Shown: positions 24,748 through 32,346 of the stretch, piece after piece
Position numbering within the stretch: the first letter of the stretch is position 1
How the letters are laid out: each line of letters starts with the position of its first letter
Assembly (NCBI GenBank): GCA_016213625.1
Contig: JACQZZ010000048.1
Coordinates: forward strand, 16,723 to 80,722
DNA length: 64,000 bases
Reading direction: 5' to 3'
From: Actinomycetota bacterium
GTDB taxonomy: Bacteria; Actinomycetota; Acidimicrobiia; Acidimicrobiales; Ilumatobacteraceae
The notes under the pieces: model-generated
What the model was told of the DNA's origin: nothing
Databases searched by the model: none
Seen by the model: only the letters and a program-made list of their open reading frames with translations
Position numbers and translations under genes: made by a program

Positions 24748-25878
24748 GTGAACCACCCCGATCTCGCGGGCGTGGACGCCCTTCGCGGCCGCAGCCTGCT
24801 CACCACCCACGACTGGCCCATCCACGACCTGGCGGCGTTGCTCGACGCGGCGGCTCGGCTCGAAACGCTCGACCGCGCCGGCGCCGACCTCACCTGGCTC
24901 CGGGGAGAGCTCGCCTACGCGATGTTCTTCGACAACTCCACTCGCACGAAGTCGGCGTGGGCCGGCGCGGCGGCGAGGCTGGGTATGCATCCGGTCATCG
25001 TCGACGGCACGTCCACCCAGGTGTCACACGGCGAGACCGCCGAGGAGACCGGTGCCATGCTCGGGATGAACGCCCACGCCCTGGGCGTGCGCCACGACCT
25101 GATCCTGGGCGAGGGCAACGCGTTCATGCGCGACGTGCAGCGGGGCATCGACCAGTACCGGGCCGCCACGGGCGACGAGCGGGTGGTGCCGGTCGTGAAC
25201 CTGCAGTGCGACGTCGACCACCCCACCCAGTCGCTGGCCGACCTGCTGTGGCTGCGCGAGCACTTCGGTGGTGATGTCGCGGGTCGGCGCATCACGATGA
25301 GTTGGGCCTACTCGCCGAGCTACGCGAAGCCGTTGTCGGTGCCCCAGGGAGTGGTGTCGCTCCTCACCCGTTTCGGTGCTCACGTCACGCTGGCGCATCC
25401 CCCCGGCTACGAGTTGCTGCCCGAGCCGATGGCGTGGGCCGCGGAGGGCGCGGCCGCCTCGGGAGGCTCGTTCCGTGTGACGCACGACATGGACGACGCG
25501 TTCGCCCATGCCGAGGCCGTGTACCCCAAGTCGTGGGGGCCACATGCACTGATGCTGCAGCGCGTGCAGGCCAATCGGGCAGGTGACAGCGCGGCGATGA
25601 AGGACATCGAACAGCGTGCACTGGCCCACAACGCGCAGTACCGCGACTGGATCTGCGACGAACGACGGATGGCCCTCACCGATGACGCGCTCTACCTGCA
25701 CTGCCTGCCGGCCGACATCGGTGCCGAGGTGAGCCCCGGGGTGATGGACCGATTCCGTGTGGACGTCGCCCGCGAAGCCAACAAGAAGGTCTACGTGGTG
25801 ATGGCGCTGCTCGCCGCGGCGAAAGTGCCCGATCTGGCCCGTGTGCTGCACCACACCCCACTGGGAGGTACCCCGTGA
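24748..25878 (+). CDS. ygeW: YgeW-type knotted carbamoyltransferase
   Basis: 376 residues of the aspartate/ornithine carbamoyltransferase superfamily. The carbamoyl-phosphate loop is F-D-N-S-T-R-T-K-S-A-W (about 61-71), and D-H-P-T-Q-S-L-A-D-L provides the domain-bridge residues. The C-terminal L-H-C-L-P-A-D replaces the H-C-L-P-V of ornithine enzymes. Length, the M-S-W-A-Y-S-P-S-Y-A-K-P segment and the next two genes point to YgeW, an unassigned carbamoyltransferase linked to purine-derived ureido compounds. The GTG has CATGGT 6 nt upstream. Its stop overlaps ygeY by four bases. Substrate remains inference. Confidence 0.88.
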   Translation: MNHPDLAGVDALRGRSLLTTHDWPIHDLAALLDAAARLETLDRAGADLTWLRGELAYAMFFDNSTRTKSAWAGAAARLGMHPVIVDGTSTQVSHGETAEETGAMLGMNAHALGVRHDLILGEGNAFMRDVQRGIDQYRAATGDERVVPVVNLQCDVDHPTQSLADLLWLREHFGGDVAGRRITMSWAYSPSYAKPLSVPQGVVSLLTRFGAHVTLAHPPGYELLPEPMAWAAEGAAASGGSFRVTHDMDDAFAHAEAVYPKSWGPHALMLQRVQANRAGDSAAMKDIEQRALAHNAQYRDWICDERRMALTDDALYLHCLPADIGAEVSPGVMDRFRVDVAREANKKVYVVMALLAAAKVPDLARVLHHTPLGGTP

Positions 25879-27458
25879 CATCCACCGCTGGCCCCGCACC
25901 AACGCTCGCGACCTTCGACCTCCGGGTGGCCGAGCTGGCCGAGCGGTACCTGCCGCTCGCAGTGAGCATCCTCCAGGAAGCCATTCGCATTCCTGCCGAC
26001 GAGGTGGACCGACCCGCCGAGGACGGCGGTGATCCGCGCTCGGGCCTGTCGAACCACGAACGAGCCCGGCTCACCTTCCTGCGCGACACCATCATCGACG
26101 TGCAGGCGGTGCGACACGCCGACGATGTCTGGTTCGACGACTTCGGGAACCTCGTGTGGGTGGCTCGCGATCCGTTCGACGGCGTGGCACCGGAGCACCA
26201 GCGGGTGATCTACTTCGACGGCCACTCCGACACGGTGCAGGCACTGCGCGAGCAGTGGCACGCGAAGCTCGGCGGTGCGGTGGACCCGTACGACGGGTTG
26301 TTGCACCCTGATGCGCTCGATGGCGCGGCGCTGCGACGCGAGCTCGGGTGGGTGCCACCCGAGTCCGAGTGGGAGCACCTGATCTTCGGGCGCGGTTCGG
26401 CCGATCAGCTGGCCGGCGTGGTCGCGGAGATCATCGCCACGAAGATCCTGCTCGAACTCGTCGACGAAGGGGCGCTGCACGGATGCACGGTGCGCGCCTA
26501 CGCCACCGCTGCCGAGGAGGACAACGACGGTGGCGGACCACGCCATGTGATCGCCCAGATCCTTCCGGGGGCCGGACCCGAGCTCGTGCCCGACGTGGTG
26601 GTGCTCACCGAGGGAACGGGCGACGCGGTGAAGGGCGCGCTCGGCATCTACCGAGGCCAACGAGGCCGCATGCAGATCGAGGTCACCGTGGTGGGCCGGT
26701 CGTGCCACGGATCGATGCCGTTCGAGGGCCTCAACCCGCTCGAGCACGGCGCGGCCATCATCGCCGAGGCCGCGCGACGCCACGTCGACGGCGAAGGATT
26801 CGCGACTCACCCGTTTATCGGACGAGGCACGCGCACGGCATCGTGGGCCGACCTACAGACGCCCAGCGACTGTGCCGTCCCCGATCGCTTCACGTTCCGG
26901 TTCGACCGCCGACTCACTGTCGGTGAGACCCCGGAGGCGGCCGTGGCCGACGTCGACAGCCTCGACGCGGTGGCCGTTGCGAGAGCGGCGGGTCTCACCG
27001 TCACCGTCGACGTCCCCCGCTATCGGGAGCGCACGTGGCGGGGCCATCAGGTCGACAACGCGCAGATCTATCCGGGCTGGATCACGCCCGACGATCACCC
27101 GGCCGTCCAGGCCGCGGTCGCTGCCTATCGAGCGGTGGTGTCGCCGCATGTCGAGGAACCCGAGGGCGGTGCACGCGGCGCGACGTTGCGACGAGAACCG
27201 CGCGTCGACAAGTGGATCTTCTCCACCGACGGTGTCGGCTTCCCCGTCCCCCTCGACGACACCACCATCGCGGTCGGACCCGACAAGCGATGGGTGGTCT
27301 CGGGCACGGTTCGTCACCCCGCGATGTTCGGCATCGGCGCAGGCGTCGAACAGAACACGCACCGCATCGGCGAGTTCGTCGACAGTCGCGAACTGCGTCA
27401 CGCCATCGCAGTGCTCGCCCGCTTCCCTCGCGCCTACGCCGACCTCACCGGCGGCTGA
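25875..27458 (+). CDS. ygeY: YgeY-type M20 metallohydrolase
   Basis: 527-residue di-zinc M20 peptidase/deacylase of the YgeY (selenium-metabolism-linked hydrolase) group. Metal-site elements are Y-F-D-G-H-S-D-T-V (about 111-119), the G-R-G-S-A-D-Q-L-A-G loop with its bridging Asp (about 172-181), and A-A-E-E-D-N-D-G-G (about 213-221) holding the catalytic Glu. The longer-than-usual N-terminal region before the first motif fits YgeY. It starts with GTGA overlapping the ygeW stop and ends 9 bases before the carbamate kinase, so the three genes form one operon. The bond it cleaves is unknown. Confidence 0.87.
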   Translation: MTSTAGPAPTLATFDLRVAELAERYLPLAVSILQEAIRIPADEVDRPAEDGGDPRSGLSNHERARLTFLRDTIIDVQAVRHADDVWFDDFGNLVWVARDPFDGVAPEHQRVIYFDGHSDTVQALREQWHAKLGGAVDPYDGLLHPDALDGAALRRELGWVPPESEWEHLIFGRGSADQLAGVVAEIIATKILLELVDEGALHGCTVRAYATAAEEDNDGGGPRHVIAQILPGAGPELVPDVVVLTEGTGDAVKGALGIYRGQRGRMQIEVTVVGRSCHGSMPFEGLNPLEHGAAIIAEAARRHVDGEGFATHPFIGRGTRTASWADLQTPSDCAVPDRFTFRFDRRLTVGETPEAAVADVDSLDAVAVARAAGLTVTVDVPRYRERTWRGHQVDNAQIYPGWITPDDHPAVQAAVAAYRAVVSPHVEEPEGGARGATLRREPRVDKWIFSTDGVGFPVPLDDTTIAVGPDKRWVVSGTVRHPAMFGIGAGVEQNTHRIGEFVDSRELRHAIAVLARFPRAYADLTGG

Positions 27459-27467
27459 GGTGACGCC

Positions 27468-28382
27468 GTGAGGATCGTCGTCGCGCTCGGAGGCAACGCG
27501 CTGTTGCACCGCGGAGAACGACCCGACGCGGAACCTCAACGCCGCAACGTGTTGCACGCGGCCGAAGCACTGGTGTCACTCGCCGGCGAACACGAGCTGA
27601 TCGTCACTCACGGCAACGGGCCCCAGGTGGGCGTGCTGGCGATGGAATCGGCTGCCGATCCGATGCTCAGCCGCCCCTTCCCCCTCGACCCGCTGGGCGC
27701 CGAGACCCATGGTCTCATCGGCTACTGGTTGATGCAGAGCCTGCACAACGTGCTGCCACACCGTCGGGTCGTCGCACTCCTCACCCAATGCGTGGTCGAC
27801 TGCGCCGATCCGGCATTCACCCATCCGACCAAGTTCGTCGGACCCACCTACGACGAAGCCGCGGCCAGGGCGCTGGCCACCGAGCGGAACTGGGTGGTCG
27901 CGCCCGACGGTGACGCGTGGCGACGCGTGGTCGCATCGCCCGAACCACTCGAGGTGGTGGAGGAGTCGGTCATCCGCACGCTCACCGACAACGGCGTGCT
28001 GGTGGTGTGTGCCGGCGGGGGTGGAGTCCCGGTGTTGCGCCACGCCGACGGCACGTTGGAGGGCGTCGAAGCCGTGATCGACAAGGACCTCACCGCAGCA
28101 CTCCTGGCCGAGCGGTTGGGAGCCGATGCGCTCTTGTTGCTCACCGATGTGTCCGCGGTGGAGACGAACTACGGCCACGCCGACTCGTCGCCCATCGCCG
28201 TCGCCACGGCGGAAGAGCTCCGATCGTTCGGCTTCGCCACCGGTTCCATGGGACCGAAGGTGGAAGCTGCGTGCCGCTTCGCCGACCGCACGGGCGGGGT
28301 GGCGGCGATCGGCTCGCTCACCGATGCCGCCGCGGTGCTGGCCGGAGCGGCCGGCACCCGCGTCATCGCATCGCGAGGATGA
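27468..28382 (+). CDS. arcC: Carbamate kinase
   Basis: Transfers phosphate from carbamoyl phosphate to ADP, giving ATP, ammonia and CO2. The start V-A-L-G-G-N-A-L-L, T-H-G-N-G-P-Q-V-G, and the C-terminal V-I-D-K-D-L-T-A-A-L-L-A, T-D-V-S-A-V and G-S-M-G-P-K-V-E-A-A motifs are all conserved. Length of 304 residues is standard. The GTG start follows the ygeY stop by 9 bases, with GAGG just before it. Placed after a carbamoyltransferase, it probably harvests ATP from carbamoyl phosphate released by YgeW, as yqeA does in E. coli. Its 3' end overlaps the convergent decarboxylase gene by 20 bases. Confidence 0.94.
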   Translation: MRIVVALGGNALLHRGERPDAEPQRRNVLHAAEALVSLAGEHELIVTHGNGPQVGVLAMESAADPMLSRPFPLDPLGAETHGLIGYWLMQSLHNVLPHRRVVALLTQCVVDCADPAFTHPTKFVGPTYDEAAARALATERNWVVAPDGDAWRRVVASPEPLEVVEESVIRTLTDNGVLVVCAGGGGVPVLRHADGTLEGVEAVIDKDLTAALLAERLGADALLLLTDVSAVETNYGHADSSPIAVATAEELRSFGFATGSMGPKVEAACRFADRTGGVAAIGSLTDAAAVLAGAAGTRVIASRG

Positions 28383-29730
28383 TCGCGTCGATGTCGTCGA
28401 CCGTGGTGGTGGGGTTGACGAAGCAGAACCGGAACATGGTCTCGCCCGCGTAGACCGTCGGCACCACCAGTGCCAGCCCTTCGTCGAGCGCCCGATCGCT
28501 CCAGGCCTGGTACTGGCCGGCGTCCCACCCACGACGGCGGAACAACACGACCGAGAGTTCCGGCTCCATCACCAACTCGAGGTGATCCGTGGCCTCCACG
28601 CGACGGGCGGCTGCAGCGGCGAGCTCGATGCCACGGGTGACCGCCGCGTCGTATGCCGCGGACCCATGCGCGGTGAGCGAGAACCACAGGGGCAGGCCCC
28701 GCACTCGACGAGTCATGTGGATGCCGAGATCGCTGGGGTTCAACGACGCGGTGGGATTCAAGGTCTCCAGGTATCCCGCGTGCTGGGCGAGCGCCGCACG
28801 TGCGAGGCCAGGTTCGCGGTAGAGCAGCGCCGCACAGTCGAACGGCGCGAACAACCACTTGTGCGGGTCGACGACGAACGAGTCGGCGCGTTCGATGCCG
28901 GCGAACAGTGGTCGAGCCCGCGACGATGCCATGGCGGCGCCGCCGTACGCGCAGTCGACGTGCATCCACAGTCCGCGTTCGGCACACACCTCTGCCACAC
29001 CGGCGAGATCGTCGACCACTCCCGTGTTGGTGGCGCCACCGGTGGCCACCACCGCGAACACCTCGTGCTCGGTGTGATCGAGCACCTCGCGGAGGTGTTC
29101 ACCCGTGAGCCGGCCACGGGCGTCGGGCGGCACTGCGACGAGCGGCACGTCGATGACCATCGCCGCCAACTGCACCGACGAATGGGAACTGGGTCCCGCC
29201 ACCACGGCCGCGGTGCGGGTGGTGTCGTGGCGTCGGCGCCAGGTCTGACGGGCGACGGTGAGGGCGGTGAGGTTGCCGGCGGTGCCACCGCTGAGGAACA
29301 CGCCCTCCGCGCCGGCCGGGAACCCGGCGAGGTCGGCGATCCACCGGAGCGTCTGCATCTCCGCGTAGATGGCGCCGGCGCCCTCCAGCCACCAGTCGCC
29401 GTAGATGTTCGCGGCCGACACCACGAGGTCGAAGAACGTGGCGGCCTCGGTGGGTGCGGTGGGGACGAAGGCGAGGTAGCGCGGGTGGTCGCTGGAGATG
29501 CACGCCGGAGCGAGCACGTCGTTGAACAGTGCCAACGCGGCGGCGGGACCGATGCCCTGTTCGGTGATCATCGTCCCCGTCGCCGCCGCCAGATCCTCCA
29601 GCGGACGCGGGCCGTCGAGTGGAGGCGGCGCCTGGCGCAGACGATCCACGACGTAGTCGAAGATGAGGCGTGCGAGCCGTTCGTTGTCGGCGTGGAATCC
29701 GTGCATCGACGACGTGTGCATGGCCGTCAT
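28363..29730 (-). CDS. PLP-dependent group II decarboxylase
   Basis: 455 residues of the glutamate/aromatic amino acid decarboxylase family. The PLP lysine is in V-V-D-P-H-K-W-L-F (about residue 287), the ring-stacking and Asp residues in M-H-V-D-C-A-Y-G-G, and the G-V-F-L-S-G-G-T-A-G-N strand is typical. The C-terminal Y-A-G-E-T-M-F-R-F-C-F-V-N-P also fits. Substrate could be an aromatic or diamino acid; residues visible do not decide. It starts four bases after the upstream GTPase gene's stop, so the two are one operon. Its 3' end overlaps the carbamate kinase end by 20 bases. Confidence 0.88.
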   Translation of the reverse strand: MTAMHTSSMHGFHADNERLARLIFDYVVDRLRQAPPPLDGPRPLEDLAAATGTMITEQGIGPAAALALFNDVLAPACISSDHPRYLAFVPTAPTEAATFFDLVVSAANIYGDWWLEGAGAIYAEMQTLRWIADLAGFPAGAEGVFLSGGTAGNLTALTVARQTWRRRHDTTRTAAVVAGPSSHSSVQLAAMVIDVPLVAVPPDARGRLTGEHLREVLDHTEHEVFAVVATGGATNTGVVDDLAGVAEVCAERGLWMHVDCAYGGAAMASSRARPLFAGIERADSFVVDPHKWLFAPFDCAALLYREPGLARAALAQHAGYLETLNPTASLNPSDLGIHMTRRVRGLPLWFSLTAHGSAAYDAAVTRGIELAAAAARRVEATDHLELVMEPELSVVLFRRRGWDAGQYQAWSDRALDEGLALVVPTVYAGETMFRFCFVNPTTTVDDIDAIILAMR

Positions 29731-29734
29731 CAGA

Positions 29735-31069
29735 TCACGCCGACCACCGGACGATCCACGGTTCGAGCAACGCTGCCAGCTGCGCCTTGGTGCCCTCGTC
29801 GAGGTCGTAGGCGACGTGCCGGATCGGACGGTCGGGCGCACCGGCCACCTGCAGCGCTGCCGTGAGGTCGATGGGGGTGCCCGACACCACCACGTCGCAC
29901 GGTGTGGCCGCGATGGTGGCAGCGAGTTCACGCAGCTGTTCGTCGCCATAGCCCATGGCCGGCAACACGGCGCCGATGTGCGGGTACTTCTCGTACACGC
30001 CACGCAAGGATCCCACTGCGTAGGGACGTGGGTCCACCAACTCTGCGGCCCCGTGCGCTCGCGCGGCCACGGTGCCGGCGCCGAAGGGCATGCCACCGTG
30101 GGTGATGGTGGGGCCGTCCTCCACCACCAGCACCCGCATGCCCTCGATGGAGGGACCGGCCTCCAGCGTGGCGGGGCTCTTCGCCAACAGCAGCGTCGCG
30201 TCGGGGTTCAGACCCTGCAGTCCCGCGACCGCCTTCGCCACGTCGAGCTCGGCCGCGGAGTCCACCTTGTTCACCGCGAGCACATCGGCGAGGTGCACGT
30301 TGGCCTCGCTCGGATGGTACGCGGTCTCATGCCCTGGCCGCAGGGCATCGGCGACCACGATCATCAGATCGGGCACGTAGAACGGCAGATCGTTGTTGCC
30401 GCCGTCCCACAGCACCACGTCGGCGTCCTCCTCCGCGAGCGCCAGGATGTCGCCGTAGTCGACGCCGGCGTACACGGTGACGCCCTCGCGCACCGGCAGC
30501 TCGTACTCCTCGCGCTCCTCGATGGTGGGATGACTGGCGTCGATCTCCTCGAGTGTGCGGAAGCGCTGCACCCGCATGTCGTGCAGGTTGCCGTAGGGCA
30601 TCGGATGTCGCACCAGCGCGACCTTCAGGCCGCGCTCCTGCAGGATGCGCGCGACGGTACGACTCGTCTGGCTCTTGCCGCAGCCCGTGCGGGTGGCGCA
30701 CACGGCCACCACCGGTTTCGTCGATGCCAACGCCGACGCCTTCATGCCCACGAGCCGGAAGTCGGGACCGGCGGCGAGCACCTTCTCGGCGAGGTGCATC
30801 AGGTCGGGGTAGGCGATGTCGGAGTAGGCGAACACCACTTCGTCCACCGCGTGGTCGCGGATCAGCGCGAGCAATTCGCTCTCAGGGACGATGGGGATGC
30901 CGTCGGGGTAGCCCGGCCCCGCCAGATCGGGCGGGTAGGTGCGGTGGTCGATGTTGGGGATCTGGGCGGCGGTGAACGCCACGACCTTCACATCGGTGTC
31001 GCCTCGGAAGACGACGTTGAATGTGTGGAAGTCGCGTCCGCCGGCGCCGACGATGACGACGTTCTTCAT
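29735..31069 (-). CDS. Cyclic 2,3-diphosphoglycerate synthetase-like GTPase
   Basis: 444 residues. The N-terminal Rossmann-like part (V-V-I-V-G-A-G-G-R-D-F-H-T-F-N-V) and the P-loop C-A-T-R-T-G-C-G-K-S-Q-T-S (about 125-137) match the family named after methanogen cyclic 2,3-diphosphoglycerate synthetase. Further motifs are V-L-W-D-G-G-N-N-D-L-P-F and V-N-K-V-D-S (GTP-type base recognition). Bacterial members are widespread in organisms not known to make cyclic-DPG, so the named reaction is doubtful. GGAGG lies immediately before the ATG and GACATT 6 nt before it. It is first in a two-gene operon with the PLP decarboxylase. Confidence 0.82.
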   Translation of the reverse strand: MKNVVIVGAGGRDFHTFNVVFRGDTDVKVVAFTAAQIPNIDHRTYPPDLAGPGYPDGIPIVPESELLALIRDHAVDEVVFAYSDIAYPDLMHLAEKVLAAGPDFRLVGMKASALASTKPVVAVCATRTGCGKSQTSRTVARILQERGLKVALVRHPMPYGNLHDMRVQRFRTLEEIDASHPTIEEREEYELPVREGVTVYAGVDYGDILALAEEDADVVLWDGGNNDLPFYVPDLMIVVADALRPGHETAYHPSEANVHLADVLAVNKVDSAAELDVAKAVAGLQGLNPDATLLLAKSPATLEAGPSIEGMRVLVVEDGPTITHGGMPFGAGTVAARAHGAAELVDPRPYAVGSLRGVYEKYPHIGAVLPAMGYGDEQLRELAATIAATPCDVVVSGTPIDLTAALQVAGAPDRPIRHVAYDLDEGTKAQLAALLEPWIVRWSA

Positions 31070-31114
31070 GCCTCCAATGTCGCACCGCGTCGACGGAGCC
31101 GACAGGGCAGAAGG

Positions 31115-32317
31115 TCAGGACCGGTCGGGCACCTGTTCGACGACGAGCGGACGCGTCACCCCAGCGAGCAGCAGACCCACCACCAACATGCCGCCGGTGA
31201 CCGTGAGGGCACGCAGCACGCCGGTGTGGTTGCCGATCAGACCGACCAGCGCCGGACCGGCGAGGAACGCCACGTAGCCGATGGTGGCGACCACGCTGAC
31301 GCGGCCGGCGGCGTGACGCTCGTCGTCGGCAGCAGCGCTCATGCCCACCGGGAAGCCCAGCGCCACACCCACGCCCCACAGCACGGTGCCCACCATCGCC
31401 GTGGCGAGCGAGGGCCCGAACACGACGATCGCGAGGCCGACCAGCGAACAGGCTGCACCGGCTCGGAGCACCAGCACGCGGCCGTGGCGATCGAGCAGGC
31501 CGGGGCCGAACCAACGACCGAGCGTCATCGACGCGACGAACAGCACGTAGGCCAGGCCGCCGAGCGTGTCGCTGGCGCCGTAGCCGTCGATCGCCGCGAC
31601 CCCGAGCCAGTCGTTGCCCGTGCCCTCGGTGAACGCCATCGTCAGCACGAACAGTCCGATGAGCAGTGTGCGCGGTTCCTTCCAGGCGGCGAACGGGCTG
31701 TGCGCGGTCTCGTCGCCCGCCTGCTCCTGACCGGTGGACGGCAGGAACGATCGGGTGCCCCATGGCACTGCGGTCGCGACGACGGCCATCACCACCAGCA
31801 AGTGGATGGTCACCGAGACGTCGAGCGCGTTCATCCCGGCACCGACCAGGGCACCGGCGACGGTGCCCACGCTGAACGCGGCGTGGAAGCGCGACATGAC
31901 GGAACGACCCAGCCGCTGCTCGACGGCCGCGGCCTCGACGTTCATCGCGACGTCCCACGTGCCCGTGCCGAAGCCGGCCGCGATCAGACCGATCGCGACC
32001 ATCGGGGCCCCGACCATCACGCCGATGGCAGCGATGGAGATGCCGGTGGCGAACACCATCGACAGGAGGAAGACCGCCCGGCCGGCGCCCAGTCGATGCA
32101 CGATCAGCCCGGCGAGCGGCAGCGCGATGAGCGAGCCGATCGCCAGCATCAGCAACAACACGCCGAGTGCGGCCGGCGTGAGCTCGAGTTCGTCCCTGAC
32201 CTGCGGGATACGCGACAACCAACTGGACACACCGGCGCCTGCGCCGATGAAGGCGATGTACACACCCCGCGTGGCAGCGCGGAGTTCAGGGGCGACGATC
32301 GGAGCCTCGGGGGTCAC
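31115..32317 (-). CDS. Major facilitator superfamily transporter
   Basis: 400 residues, 12 hydrophobic helices. The N-terminal half (V-Y-I-A-F-I-G-A-G-A-G-V-S-S-W-L-S-R-I-P) and G-F-G-T-G-T-W-D-V-A-M-N-V-E-A are typical of the FucP/YbjJ-like MFS group; N-V-E or N-x-E pairs in helix 4 are a mark of that group. Substrate is unknown. The GTG start has TACCCT 7 nt upstream and no Shine-Dalgarno. It lies between the diphosphoglycerate synthetase-like gene and the beta-propeller lipoprotein with its own promoter. Confidence 0.88.
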   Translation of the reverse strand: MTPEAPIVAPELRAATRGVYIAFIGAGAGVSSWLSRIPQVRDELELTPAALGVLLLMLAIGSLIALPLAGLIVHRLGAGRAVFLLSMVFATGISIAAIGVMVGAPMVAIGLIAAGFGTGTWDVAMNVEAAAVEQRLGRSVMSRFHAAFSVGTVAGALVGAGMNALDVSVTIHLLVVMAVVATAVPWGTRSFLPSTGQEQAGDETAHSPFAAWKEPRTLLIGLFVLTMAFTEGTGNDWLGVAAIDGYGASDTLGGLAYVLFVASMTLGRWFGPGLLDRHGRVLVLRAGAACSLVGLAIVVFGPSLATAMVGTVLWGVGVALGFPVGMSAAADDERHAAGRVSVVATIGYVAFLAGPALVGLIGNHTGVLRALTVTGGMLVVGLLLAGVTRPLVVEQVPDRS

Positions 32318-32324
32318 CCGTCAG

Positions 32325-32330
32325 AGGGTA
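32325..32330 (-). promoter_or_regulatory. -10 box TACCCT, leaderless start
   Basis: Minus-strand TACCCT ends 7 nt before the GTG of the MFS gene; no ribosome-binding site follows. Confidence 0.45.
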
Positions 32331-32346
32331 GATGGTTCCCTCGCGC

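Noticed and set aside
28363..28382. Tail-to-tail overlap of carbamate kinase and decarboxylase as possible misassembly.
   Set aside because: Both C-termini read naturally and similar overlaps occur at 5429-5439; it is an ordinary compact convergent junction.
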